Of a stretch of 64,000 nt of DNA, positions 21,481 through 32,287 are shown in pieces. Under the pieces are notes generated by a model. That model was given only the letters and a program-made list of their open reading frames with translations, did not search any database and was not told the origin of the DNA. How positions within the stretch are numbered: position 1 is the first letter of the stretch; every line of letters begins with the position of its first letter. A program made the position numbers and the translations under genes. Source of the stretch: Cladopsammia gracilis (Eukaryota; Cnidaria; Anthozoa; Scleractinia; Dendrophylliidae); NCBI GenBank assembly GCA_022457155.1, contig JAJGOT010000137.1, positions 1,119,501 to 1,183,500 of the forward strand, read 5' to 3'.

Positions 21481-22401
21481 TTTAAGTCAAAATAAACAAT
21501 TCAAAGGACGGCTCCTCTGGTCAATACACTATACATTCACGCGCCTGCCGCGCTGTCAGAAAGAAAACGACTTGTAGACAGGCTACTCTTCTATCCGTCA
21601 GGGATAATCAAACAAGAAGCGAAACACGGATACGCGCTCATGAATCGCATTCTGTTTAATAGGTGTTTTAGCGCGTGCGCGCAGTGGTTTTGCTACGCAC
21701 TCATTTATTTTGTCAACTATCCCTGAGGGAAAAAGTGTCAATGTTCATAGTCTATAATTTTTTTTGGATACATGTTGGAGTAATTCCGGTCATTAACCAA
21801 CTTTGTTACCTTTGAATTTAAATATGATTAATATTCAAATGAAATTCTCGTGTCCTTGGCGCAAATTGAGTCTGATTGCACATTCAGTGATGGGTTCGGC
21901 TTTTTTATAGACAAGGCGATGATCACCCGTGGCGAAACAACATGTTAGTGTTTCCGTAACATGTTCTGTGCGGTGTGCATTTAAACAGCAGTAGTAGATC
22001 GCGCATGTAGAGACTTCAGGTGGCTCTCCCAGCAATGAGAGACACCCTGTGTTGAGGATGTTCTGAAATATGATACATTGGTGAACAATTGACAGATCTG
22101 GTGGTCCATGGTTAAAGCCAAGCTGTGGCCAGCATAAAGTGTAGTGATAGCAGTTGTACAATGTGGTATACACAAGTAGAACACTTACAGATTTAAGCAG
22201 TGCAGTATACAGTACTTTGTATTTACATGCACGTAAACTTATTAATTTAAATACTGTTAAAAGTTGCCTGCATGATAATTATTGGAATGGGACAATCATT
22301 AATCTCTTAATTCCCTGATAAGCAAAAGTTTTCGATAATTGTAAAGTGATGGTCTATATTAGCTACTAACACGGCAGCTGCATATTTGTTTGTTTCTGCA
22401 G

Positions 22402-22456
22402 GAGAGATGGGAGGAAAGAGTGCTCCAAGATGGTAAAGTATTCTACACTGACCACA
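22402..22456 (+). CDS. ROCO gene, short exon with WW-like start
   Basis: Acceptor TTTCTGCAG begins ERWEERVLQDGKVFYTDH, which fits the first two strands of a WW domain (WEER, DGK-F-DH). Two donors are possible, both phase 1: GATG|GTAAAG at 22432 and CACA|GTAGAT at 22456. The first gives a short linker, the second keeps the WW-like strands. Either joins in frame to the Roc exon at 23917. The second half of a WW domain (QWEDP) is not seen nearby, so a complete WW domain is not supported. Confidence 0.5.
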
Positions 22457-22479
22457 GTAGATATTATAAATTGTGAATA

Positions 22480-22660
22480 AAATTGACTAACCCTGTTGCT
22501 GTGTTGTATTCTTTGTTGTTTGCCTGCTCCTCGGGACGATTTAACGCTATTTTGGCGAGTTATCGTTATTTCGGTGTTCCACAATTCGCCAAATCGCCTC
22601 GAGGAGCAGGCAAACAGAAAAAAGAACAAAGAATGCAACATAGCAACAGAGTAAGTCAGT
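22480..22660. repeat. Palindromic MITE in intron
   Basis: Arms 22483-22541 and 22597-22657 are complementary (CTGTTGCTGTGTTGTATTCT and TTTGCCTGCTCCTCG with their complements). It lies just downstream of the WW-like exon. Confidence 0.75.
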
Positions 22661-22664
22661 TTCG

Positions 22665-23915
22665 TTCACAAAATATTCGAATTTTTAAGTTTTAAAAGAA
22701 AACCGTTGCATTCCCATACAAACCTTTATAAACCTAATCTTTGGAACACAATACCGCTCATAAAGCAAAGGTCGCATCCCGGTTATCTGATAGTGAGCTT
22801 GGGCCGCCTGTGATTTACAGGGGCTAAGTATTTATTTTCTCTCATGTCGCTTGTATTTTGGAACCAAAATGACGTCTTCTCAGCATCACATTGCCTCTCT
22901 CTTCGAAGAAACTGACCTGACTCCAGGTGTATTTTTTTTAATACAACTTTAAAAAAAACAACCATTATTAAGCAAATGAACAAGTTATTTTACGAATTAT
23001 TGTAAAACGGGAAAGGCAAAATTAAACGAAACGTGAGATAAAGAGTCTTTTAATAAATCCCCCAAATTTACGGGGAAGGAAATATCTTGATAAGGAAAAT
23101 AAAGGAAAGTGGAAATTTTTTTATGCATCCAGAACTCGAAAAAGGTGGAGGAGAATTATTATTTGTATTTATTTCGTAGAGGAGATTTTAAATTACAAAT
23201 AGTAAATGCAAAGCTGTACAATACATTGAAAATGAAACAAAAGAGAAATAATAATTACGATACATATGCAATGAGTTATTTTACATTTTGACAACGGACT
23301 GAGGAAAAAATTAATTAATTAAAAAAGTACAATGTAGCTAAAAGGAATATATATTAAGGGAGTTGCACTAGCATACACTTAGTTAAAGAAGTTTGGCTCA
23401 TGCTTTTTTGAATTGCTCTAAGCGGTTAGATTTAAATCTATGGTGCGTAGAATATCAATTTTGTTATTGAGAAGTAATAAAAGAAATTTGATGGATAAGC
23501 TCAAGACTAATGATCCTTTCTTCAAAGAAGTTTTGGAAACTTGGACGGAAGACTCTTGTACATCCATTGAACATCTCAACGCCTCTGGTAAAACTCCCTC
23601 TTTTAGTTAAAGATGAGACTTAACGCCCTTTTCTACAAAAAATAGTTTAATAAAGGTATAACACTGGTTAATGATTTGCCCAGAAAAAGATTTTCAGAAA
23701 ATAGCTGTCACAAAGCTCCTACATGGAGCTGACATAGTGTTCTACTACAATAACTACTAGAATGCAAATCAATGACTCATTTGATGTCGATTACTTAGGG
23801 ATTAGTAACCCCAGTCTCAGATCTCAGTTATCAGTATAACCTCTGATTCAGATCCTCTAACAATGTGTCTTAGAGTTGACTTAAAAAGCTTTAAAACCTG
23901 TACATTCTTTTTTTA
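22665..23915. other. Intron of the ROCO gene, nothing recognised
   Basis: AT-rich intron between the WW-like exon and the Roc P-loop exon. No clear exon; a QWEDP-type WW completion was looked for and not found. Confidence 0.5.
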
Positions 23916-23916
23916 G

Positions 23917-24339
23917 ATTTAATTCCAGCCTATGTCCAGGCTAGGGGCGAGAAAGCACTTGCAGCTTACCACAGAGCTCTAGAAACAGGTGGCAGTACAT
24001 ACGATAAACGTGTCAAGGTTTTAGTCGTTGGTCAGGACCGTGTTGGCAAAACGAGCCTCTGTAAATCCCTGAGAGGTGAAGCATTTAATGAACATGAACC
24101 CAGTACTGACGGAGTGCACATGATCTCCCCCGTCAAGAATGCTGGGACAGAGGCCTGGAGAAATCCACCTTCTCTTGAACACACAACTGTATTTGATTAC
24201 AAGATTGCTGTAGAGGTCACTAGAGAGTTATTAAGCACATCTGCAGAACAACCAACAAGGAAAAAATCGAGTGAAAGTCCCTTTAAAGATGCAACTGGGG
24301 ACAAAATTCAAGAGCTCATTCATATGACTACGGAAAATG
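23917..24339 (+). CDS. ROCO GTPase: Roc domain start with P-loop
   Basis: Acceptor TTCTTTTTTTAG and donor AATG|GTAAGC give 423 bp, phase 1 to phase 1. The translation opens DLIPAYVQARGEKALAAYH, then the strand VKVLVVGQDRVGKTSLCKS. This contains the GTP-binding P-loop GQDRVGKT (24030-24053) and is followed by LRGEAFNEHEPSTDGVHM, which fits the switch I region of Roc GTPases. The rest of the exon is charged and poorly conserved in look. The frame runs a few codons past the donor into the intron. Roc-COR proteins (for example LRRK and MFHAS1 types) are cytoplasmic GTPases, several with innate-immune roles. Confidence 0.9.
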
Positions 24340-24531
24340 GTAAGCTAAATTAACATTCTTAGTTCATAAATTTTTAAAATACACGTGCTGACTGATGTCA
24401 TGACACCAATGTTACATGTACGATATTAAACATCAATCCCTTTTAGAGTCTGTAAGAAATAGATAAAATATAATCTCTCTCCATTGAAATAAATTTATTT
24501 GTATGCTTTGTTTTTCTCAACTACGAAACAG

Positions 24532-24627
24532 AACACCCAATGCCATCAACAGCTGGTGAAACAAAAGACCTTGGCCGCCAGCACGCCCAACGTCAAGATG
24601 CTCAGCACAAAACCATGGCAAGAAATC
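24532..24627 (+). CDS. ROCO gene, linker exon within the Roc insertion
   Basis: Acceptor CTACGAAACAG and donor AATC|GTAAGT enclose 96 bp, phase 1 to phase 1. The product is a polar segment (GETKDLGRQHAQRQDAQHK). It lengthens the stretch between the P-loop exon and the exon with the G3 motif. No domain is recognisable. Confidence 0.7.
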
Positions 24628-24629
24628 GT

Positions 24630-26455
24630 AAGTTGCAAATTCCTTTATATAGAACTTTAACTGCTCTCCTTACAATGGCTTTAACCCTTTCACTTCTATA
24701 ATCAAACCTTGTGTTCTGTAATGTGCTCCCGAATTTTGAGTCTGTGAATTAAATCATATCCATGTCTATTCAAATAGAAGTTATTCATTTGACAAATGAT
24801 TTACCCGTGTATACGGAAACATACATGGCTTTTATTTCAAGCAAGGGTCGCTTAATGGAAGCTTGTGTGCTGCGACATACGGCCACAAAGAGGGGATACA
24901 ATAGTTAATGGGTTGGCGCTCGTATATTCTACGTAAAGGGTTCAGTTGAAATGCTTCTAACAAACAGAAAAACGTTTTTGAACTGGCTAAAACAGGCCGA
25001 TAGCCGTCATGAAGGCTCGAAAAAACACATGCACGAAGGGTGACTAATTTTCCACGAATATTTGACAAGTTTTCTTTTTCGAGCCATCTACACGAGCAAA
25101 TTTCAGATATGACAAGTTTTCTTTCTTTTCCTGTTTTATTCCTCGACCGAAGAAAAGTAATGGGAGACGTCTGCCACAGGCTACCAAATAAGCAAAATCC
25201 TGAAGATTGCGTCTCACTTTGAACTATAACATTCATTATGTTTTTCTATAAAAACCATGCTCTTAACATGCTTTCTGGTTCTTTCATTAAAAATCTTAAG
25301 GTGGCTTACTTCAGTTTTGAGGGACAATAAATTTCCTTCCGCGCACGTGTCACGCAAGCAATACCATGCACCACGCGAGCAAAAATCACGTGAGCGATAA
25401 ATTTTAGTAATGTTAGTCATGAAATGTTAGTAATGCGCGCGCAGATAAATGAATGGCCGTGGTGTATGCAGTAGTGCGCATGCTCAAAATGGAGATCGTA
25501 CGAAACGTTTTTTGATCGTAAATTTCTTGAAAGCTAGTCGTACGACCTATACTCAATTTTTGATATTTTTAAATTTACATCAACATCGATCTGCAGACAA
25601 TTTTTTTCAAAATCTGTAAGACAGATTTTAAAATATTTTTCGAAATTCCTATTTTTGATATTTTCGTTGATATGCGAAAAACTCTCTAACATTTTTGTTT
25701 TAACTTGTATTTTAATTTAAAGTTTAAATGGTAAAATTTTGAGGTAGGGTCGTACGGGTGGTTACGTCCTCATAGAATTAGAACCCAGTCTTCTAACAAC
25801 CACTCGGTCGCTTGTTTTAAGCCACTTCTAACAAGAGAAAGGTGAAAATACAAACACCCATTGTCTTGTATGATGGTTTTGACTTTGTAATTGTTGCTTG
25901 TTCCCACCAATGGGCACCTGTTATCGAAAGCATCTGGTGACCCCCATAAACTGTAGTAAAAAAATAAAAGAATAAAAAAGAATAAAATAACGGGCAATTT
26001 ATATAGCGACAATTCATTTAGCGCACTTCTTTTTTTGTTGTAAGCCACCTTAATAGGTCAAATGCAGTTCAAAGCTGTGTCCTCTTTCTCTACGGCGTCA
26101 CAAAGGGAGCAAATAAGCAGAGAAGAAATAAAAGAACGAGTTTCGCCTCGAGCTGTGATTAGGGGCTGACACATTACGTCTTAAGGCTACCTTTTTAAGT
26201 CTCTTTATAATCTTGATAGTCTGTGAGTAGGCCCTTAAACGTGAGTGTCCTATACGAGAGGGTTAGGTGATGCTTCCTCTCCCCATTTCCCTCGCCAGGT
26301 CGCCTTGCTTAGTTTCCGCCTCGTGACTGGCTGCTTCGTCCCGCGCACATGGCGCTCTCATTCAATTATAGGTGTAAACCGCCCGTTAGATTTGAACGGG
26401 TTCAACGCTTTTGTCCCATTATAGGGTTCTAAAACAAAATTACATACATTTTTTC
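24630..26455. other. ROCO intron, nothing coding recognised
   Basis: 1.8-kb intron. It contains opposed AGGTGGCTTA/TAAGCCACCTT blocks near 25302 and 26040, suggesting a decayed TIR element of about 750 bp. Open frames here have no recognisable motifs. Confidence 0.45.
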
Positions 26456-26459
26456 ACAG

Positions 26460-27873
26460 AAGAGCAAGATCGCGAAAATCAAAAGAAACCACATTACGTT
26501 GCACAAGAGAAGGTAGATTCCTTGCCAAAAGAATGTGAGTTACATGTAGTAGAACAGCTGAAGAAAAACGAAGTTGACAAAGATGACCACATTTGGCCAG
26601 TCATTTGGGACTTTGCAGGACAAGACATTTATCGCGCCATACATCCTATCTTTATGTCTTCAGAGGACATTTTTCTGCTCGTTTCTGATCTTACAATAGA
26701 ACTAAGTGCATTAGCAGAGTGTCGAGTGAATTTGGGTGACAAAGAGTACATTGTAAGAGCCTGTGATAGTGAGGACACCAATTTCGATCACATTTTGAGG
26801 TGGCTAGACTTGATTCACTCTTTAAAGAAAGGTGATCACAATGAGATGTCAGCGAGTGGATTTTTGCACCCACCTGTCATATTGGTGGGTACACATGCGG
26901 ACCGCGTAGACGATCCAACCAAAGAAATTAATATACTGGGAAAACGTTGCTTAAAAGACCATGAGGTGTTTGCCAAGCACATCACAAAGTGTTTAGCTAT
27001 CAATAACAGACATGCTGGTAAGTCAGAAGACCAGGAGAAAATTATTGCGTTGCGAGAAGAAATTTTGAAGCTAGCCGATAAAATGCCACATACAAAAAAG
27101 AAGATCCCTTTGCAATGGCATCGTGTTGAGAAAGAAATTAGCAAGCCCAAATGGCAAATAAAGAGGTACCTCAGGAAGAAAACGTTTCAAGAAGACATCG
27201 TTTCACCATACTGTACATTTGATAACGAGTACGACTTTGATGAGTTTGTATACTTTCTTCATGGCCGCGGCACAATAGTTTTCCATGAAGATACTAGCAA
27301 CAAAGATAGTCTGGTTATCTTGGATCCCCAGTGGCTGATCAATGTCCTCTGCGAAATTATCAAAGTGAAATCGCATGATGACGAACCATGGTCCCTAACG
27401 CAAGATCGTGAACAATTACAAGAAAGAGGAATTCTTAGCAGGCAGTTGATTGATCATGCCTGTCGAAATCAGAAAATAGATGTCATTAAAGACTCCTTGA
27501 TTTCGCTCATGGAGAAATTCAACCTTATTTGCAAGTGGCCGGCAAAAGAAAATGAAGATTCACTAATCCTTGTTCCATGTATGCTGACACTTGAAGGCAA
27601 GGGACAAATTGCAATGGATGATATCTGCCCGGCACCAGTGTACCTCACTTTCAAGGGAACTAATTACGTTCCAGGTGGGCTTTTCTGCCGACTGGTTGTG
27701 CTCTTCGGAAAATGGCTCTCAGATCCACAATACACACATGAGTACGAACTGCACGCCAACGAAGCCCTTTTTGCTCTTGAGGAAGACCATTCCCTTCATT
27801 TGGTGTGCTACAAGAAAGTTATTAAGCTGCACATTTCATCACAAATTGACGAGCATTATAAGAATGTTTTGAG
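26460..27873 (+). CDS. ROCO GTPase: Roc G3/G4 and COR domain
   Basis: Acceptor TTTTTTCACAG and donor GAG|GTAAGC bound 1,414 bp (phase 1 in, phase 2 out; 470 codons). Near residue 50 is VIWDFAGQDIYRAIHPIFMS, the DxxGQ (G3) motif with the Roc-typical tail. ILVGTHADRVDD near residue 140 is the G4 position (THAD in place of NKxD, usual for Roc). From about residue 220 come COR features: HRVEKEISK, YFLHGRGTIVFHED and VILDPQWLINVLCEI. The end (VYLTFKG, GLFCRLVVLFGKWL, LHLVCYKKVIKLHI) fits the second half of COR and the segment after it. No stop or frameshift occurs, arguing that the exon is under selection. Confidence 0.93.
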
Positions 27874-27874
27874 G

Positions 27875-28297
27875 TAAGCACTCGACTGTCTAATGTCACA
27901 AAGCTTTAAAATTTAATCATTTTCTCCTGCAATTACAGGATGCAAAGAAACTTAGAATTAATTTACGTCATGTAGAAGCAGGAAGACTCACAACAACTAA
28001 GCATTGAAACATATTGTTGATAAAAACTCGCAGTAATCGACACTTTATTAACTCGGAATGTTCCTGAGGTCCGCAGTTCCAGTGACAAGTATTGAACCTC
28101 CGTCTCACCCCATAATTTACAAACATCCCTTGAGAGGAGACCTGTCGCCTTTCTCTTGAATTCCTAAGCATGTTTCAATTTTGAAGTTCTAAACTTCAAG
28201 AACTGGAGGATATAAACTATTATTTTCTATTATTTCATGAAACCACTTATTCTTGGTTAAGACATTGCTTTAATTCTTATTCCGTTTACAATTTGTA
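27875..28297. other. ROCO intron
   Basis: Short intron with a normal donor (GTAAGC) and acceptor (TTTACAATTTGTAG). Nothing else recognised. Confidence 0.6.
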
Positions 28298-28298
28298 G

Positions 28299-28548
28299 CC
28301 ATTTAAAGGAATTTTTGGTAACACTTAAAAAGGAGTGTCACTGGCTGTGTTCAGTGTCCGAGGAGTTGTGTGCTCGATGTACAATGTGTTTAGGAACAAA
28401 CCCGGAGCCTTGCGCCCTTCACGGGGAAAGACCTTGTAGGCACCATGACTGTGGCCACTACATTCCATTGAAGGCAAGAGTTCTTTGCTGTAAGCCAGGT
28501 TGCCCCCTCCCACAGGAGCCACTCCGACCTTGGATCACGGCTTACAAA
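28299..28548 (+). CDS. ROCO gene: Cys/His-rich segment
   Basis: Acceptor CAATTTGTAG and donor AAA|GTATGT give 250 bp, phase 2 in and phase 0 out. It continues the previous exon as SHLKEFLVTLKKECHWLCSV and then CARCTMCLG, HGERPCRHHDCGHYIPL and VLCCKPGCPLP. Eleven cysteines and several histidines with CxxC spacing suggest a metal-binding fold after COR. I have no firm family name for it. Confidence 0.85.
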
Positions 28549-28887
28549 GTATGTATTCAGCTGCTTGTTGTGTCTTCTCGTGTAATTAATTTTTATATAC
28601 ACTTACTAGATACAAGGTCACTATAGCCAACTTGACGCTACGCGACTTCTTGGCTTTATCATCTCGCAACTAACACGCGCTTTTGAAATAATTTTTAAGG
28701 ATACGCCATAGAATTTGCTCGAATAGACACAAATTAAACGGACATAAATGACTTGGGAATAACTTGGAAATAAATTGGAAATAGTGCAGCAAAAGATAAA
28801 AGGAAATCCTCTGTTAAGAAATTCGAATATTTTGGTTAATTTTGCACGTGCATTGAAAGAGCTTATGAAATTCTGGTTCCCTTGCAG

Positions 28888-28942
28888 GAGATGAATCTTT
28901 TCACTTCACGTGACACAGCACAAAGTCATCCAGGGCAATCTG
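28888..28942 (+). CDS. ROCO gene, short polar exon
   Basis: Acceptor GGTTCCCTTGCAG and donor TCTG|GTGAGA bound 55 bp, phase 0 in and phase 1 out. It encodes EMNLFTSRDTAQSHPGQS. It joins the Cys-rich exon to the linker-exon series and is followed by the 6.2-kb intron with the two tandem arrays. Confidence 0.7.
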
Positions 28943-29051
28943 GTGAGACATTGGAAATTGCTCTCTTATTTGCTGAATAATGTGGGTCTTTAAAAGGTGG
29001 CTTGTTTACGATAAACATACATGTCACCCTTGCAGTACTAAAGTCTGTCGT

Positions 29052-29218
29052 TAAAATCCTTCCGAGTATAGCCATACAAATATATAATGAAAACCGTCTT
29101 CAACAGTACTAGTTCATGGTGCTGATGGGTTGATAGGTAAAATCCTACTGAGTATAGCCATACAAATGAAAACCATCTTCAACAGTACTAGTTCATGGTG
29201 CTGATGGGTTGATTGGTA
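29052..29218 (+). repeat. Tandem duplication, about 80-86 bp x 2
   Basis: GAGTATAGCCATACAAAT...CTTCAACAGTACTAGTTCAT...GATGGGTTGAT occurs twice in succession in the intron, the first copy with a short insertion (ATATA). Confidence 0.8.
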
Positions 29219-29317
29219 AAATTAACTTACGTCTCGGTGAAATGAAGAAACATTCCTAACATTGACGAGCGTTATGAATGCAATTACAATTTTAAAAGCC
29301 TGAAAAAAAATCATCCA

Positions 29318-29395
29318 AGGTCTTGGACAGGATTTGAACTCGTGCCTTCTCGTTTTCTAGTTTTCTAGTACGACGCTCTCACTGACAGCTTCATA
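29318..29395 (-). repeat. tRNA-like sequence, possible SINE head
   Basis: On the minus strand, GTCAGTGAGAGCGTCGTA resembles an A box and GAGTTCAAATCCTGTCC, about 35 bp later, resembles a tRNA B box. The two are spaced as in a tRNA gene, but a clean cloverleaf with acceptor stem was not found. A tRNA-derived SINE or decayed tRNA is the likely reading. Confidence 0.4.
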
Positions 29396-29844
29396 CATAA
29401 TTTTCAGGCTTTTCGCAATCGCTGCGAGAATCGTTTCTTGATTCCAATCCTTTTCCTCGCAGTTCATATATGATCCCTTTCCTATGTTCATTGTCATCTT
29501 TGGGCCTCGACGGACTACATGTAGACCAGTTGTTATTGATAACTATTTAGTTGTCGATAAGAAAAAAGCCCGTGTGTGAAGCAAGGTAGCTTGTACTCGT
29601 GGAGTCTTTATCCCATTTTAGTATTGATTCCCGAGTGTTTTGAGTGCTTCTAAAAAGTAACATTACACTACATTCAGTAGCCGACACTTGAAACCACGAT
29701 CGCTAACTGAAATGCCAAGTTTAGTACATAAACCCAAACTTCCCGGAACAAAACTCCCACTGCAATAAGCGGCGAACACAATATCAAACGGTCCTATCCA
29801 TCCATAAACGTCTTGTGTTGTCTTGCAAACTTGTGCGCTGTAAT

Positions 29845-31335
29845 TCTTTTCCGCCATCTTGAAATCAAAAGCGAGATCAGGAGGTCACGTGTCAACCAAT
29901 CAGACCAGTGAAACTAAAATATGCGTGCATCAGTTTGACGCCATCTTGAAATCAAGAGCGAGATCAGGAGATCACGTGTCAACCAATCAGACCAGTGAAA
30001 CTAAAGTATGCGTGCATCAGTTTGCCGCCATCTTGAAATCAAGAGCGAGATCACCAGGTCACGTGTCAACCAATCAGACCAGTGAAACTAAAATATGCGT
30101 GCATCAGTTTGCCGCCATCTTGAAATCAAGAGCGAGATCACGAGATCACGTGTCAACCAATCAGACCAGTAAAACTAAAATGTGCGTGCATCAGTTTACC
30201 GCCATCTTGAAATCAAGAGCGAGATCACGAGATCACGTGTCAACCAATCAGACCAGTGAAACTAAAATATGCTTGCATCAGTTTGCCGCCATCTTGAAAT
30301 CAAGAGCGAGATCAGGAGATCACGTGTCAACCAATCAGACCAGTGAAACTAAAATATGCGTGCATCAGTTTGCCGCCATCTTGAAATCAAGAGCGAGATC
30401 ACGAGATCGTGTCAACCAATCAGACCAGTGAAACTAAAATATGCGTGCATCAGTTTGCCGCCATCTTGAAATCAAGAGCGAGATCAGGAGATCACGTGTC
30501 AACCAATCAGACCAGTGAAACTAAAATATGCGTGCATTAGTTTACCGCCATCTTGAAATCAAGAGCGAGGTCACGAGATCACATGTCAACCAATCAGACC
30601 AGTGAAACTAAAATATGCGTGCATCAGTTTACCGCCATCTTGAAATCAAGAGCGAGATCAGGAGATCACGTGTCAACCAATCAGACCAGTGAAACTAAAA
30701 TATGCGTGCATCAGTTTGCCGCCATCTTGAAATCAAGAGCGAGATCACCAGGTCACGTGTCAACCAATCAGACCAGTGAAACTAAAATATGCGTGCATCA
30801 GTTTGCCGCCATCTTGAAATCAAGAGCGAGATCAGGAGATCACGTGTCAAGCAATCAGACCAGTAAAACTAAAATGTGCGTGCATCAGTTTACCGCCATC
30901 TTGAAATCAAGAGCGAGATCAGGAGATCACGTGTCAACCAATCAGACCAGTGAAACTAAAATATGCGTGCATCAGTTTGCCGCCATCTTGAAATCAAGAG
31001 CGAGATCAGGAGATCACGTGTCAACCAATCAGACCAGTGAAACTAAAATATGCGTGCATCAGTTTGCCGCCATCTTGAAATCAAGAGCGAGATCACGAGA
31101 TCACGTGTCAACCAATCAGACCAGTGAAACTAAAATATGCGTGCATCAGTTTGCCGCCATCTTGAAATCAAGAGCGAGATCAGGAGATCACGTGTCAACC
31201 AATCAGACCAGTGAAACTAAAATATGCGTGCATCAGTTTGCCGCCATCTTGAAATCAAGAGCGAGATCAGGAGATCACGTGTCAACCAATCAGATCAGTG
31301 AAACTCAAATAATTTTATGCGTGCATCAGTTTGCA
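29845..31335 (+). repeat. Intronic tandem array, 17 x 87 bp, with clustered factor-site motifs
   Basis: Seventeen head-to-tail units of 87 bp, very similar to one another. Most contain GCCGCCATCTTG (the YY1 core in reverse), ATCACGTGTC (a CACGTG E-box) and AACCAATCAG (a CCAAT box). One unit near 30403 has lost two bases and its E-box; another near 30574 reads CATGTC. Because 87 is a multiple of three and the unit lacks stops in one frame, long frames of repeating 29-residue modules appear; these are almost certainly not protein genes. The array lies in the intron after exon 28888-28942. Confidence 0.9.
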
Positions 31336-31399
31336 TGCGCAGATGAAAACTCAGCCGAATCTACATCTCATCGGCTTACGACCCACGAGTAATGAGTTA

Positions 31400-32280
31400 T
31401 CAAGAACCAAACATTTTCCATTTAAAACAGAAAACTACTTTAGTTGTCGATAACAAACGCGGCACTTTTATCATCGGCAACTCGTTTTTCCTAGTCTGTA
31501 AGACAGTTGTCGACAACTTAGTTATATAGATGTCATTAAACTAGCGTGAGGTTCGTATTGGGAAAATATTGGCAAAAAAAAACTCGACCAATATTTCCCA
31601 ATACAAACCGAACAAGCTAGGTCAATAAAGTTTTTATTATAAAGTTTTTTATTATAATGGCGTTTTTGAAAATTTGCCGATAAATTAATGCAACCATTCT
31701 TGGCTATCGCGCGCCAAAGCTAAGCAGATTCTTGCATTTTTCAAGCCACTTAGCAAAAAGCTTAATCAAAATTGTCCGCCAACATGAAACATGAGGGAAA
31801 ATGTTTCTACTTAATATAAAACTTTTCATTTGTTCATTGTTTCATAAAAGGAATTCGGCGAAATGAGTTCGTGAGCGGTCCATCTTAGTGGTCCGTATTG
31901 CAAAATTCAGCGGTAGTGTAGCAGCTCTCAGAAACCTCTATTTTCATTGGCCTTGTAAAACACAGCTTCTATTGTTTTTAGGGCTAGGGTCCATTGTTGT
32001 GTTGTTTGTTCTATTGTTCTCTCGAAGGGTATCGAACCAATGGTGTGGGACCTTACGACAGCTGCTACATAAATTCAGACCGCTCACTGAGGGAACCAAT
32101 CAGAATGCTCCTTTTCATCGTGGACCAGTTTGCCATATAATAAATTGCCACACGTGTAGCTGCGCGGCTAGCACTGGAAATGAAGTTGACAAGCCCAGTA
32201 AATGTTAGCTACAAACCTCTCACATAAAAAAATAATTATCGACAATTTTGCCCCTCTATTGTGTCAAAGCTGATCGAACA
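31400..32280. other. Spacer between the two arrays
   Basis: Contains a hairpin (GTATTGGGAAAATATTGG with its complement, about 31555-31612). It also has isolated copies of the GTTGTCGATAAC / GTTGTCGACAAC motif (31440, 31505) that is amplified in the next array. Confidence 0.6.
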
Positions 32281-32287
32281 CTAATAG

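Larger units (their letters stand above)
20220..22390. other. Intron-like stretch with dispersed repeats
   Basis: About 2.2 kb between candidate exons. It contains a repeat block (20490-20715) also present at 44075-44310, and inverted-repeat-family sequence (20800-21480). A (CAATA)n-like run is at 20711-20732. No further exon was recognised. Confidence 0.5.

Noticed and set aside
22457..22475. Completion of the WW-like frame to a stop (RYYKL)
   Set aside because: It lies past both plausible donors and lacks the second WW tryptophan.
24832..25236. 134-codon minus-strand frame in a ROCO intron
   Set aside because: No motif or start context; it lies in intronic repeat-like sequence.
25775..25840. 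Possible tRNA (minus strand, GAGTGGTTG and GGTTCTAATTC)
   Set aside because: The A-box-like and B-box-like parts are too close and no cloverleaf forms.
29859..31392. Long repeating open frames (190 and 279 codons) of 29-residue modules
   Set aside because: They result from an 87-bp tandem repeat without stops in one frame. There is no splice or start logic, and they are interrupted by a 2-bp deletion and a stop between the two parts.
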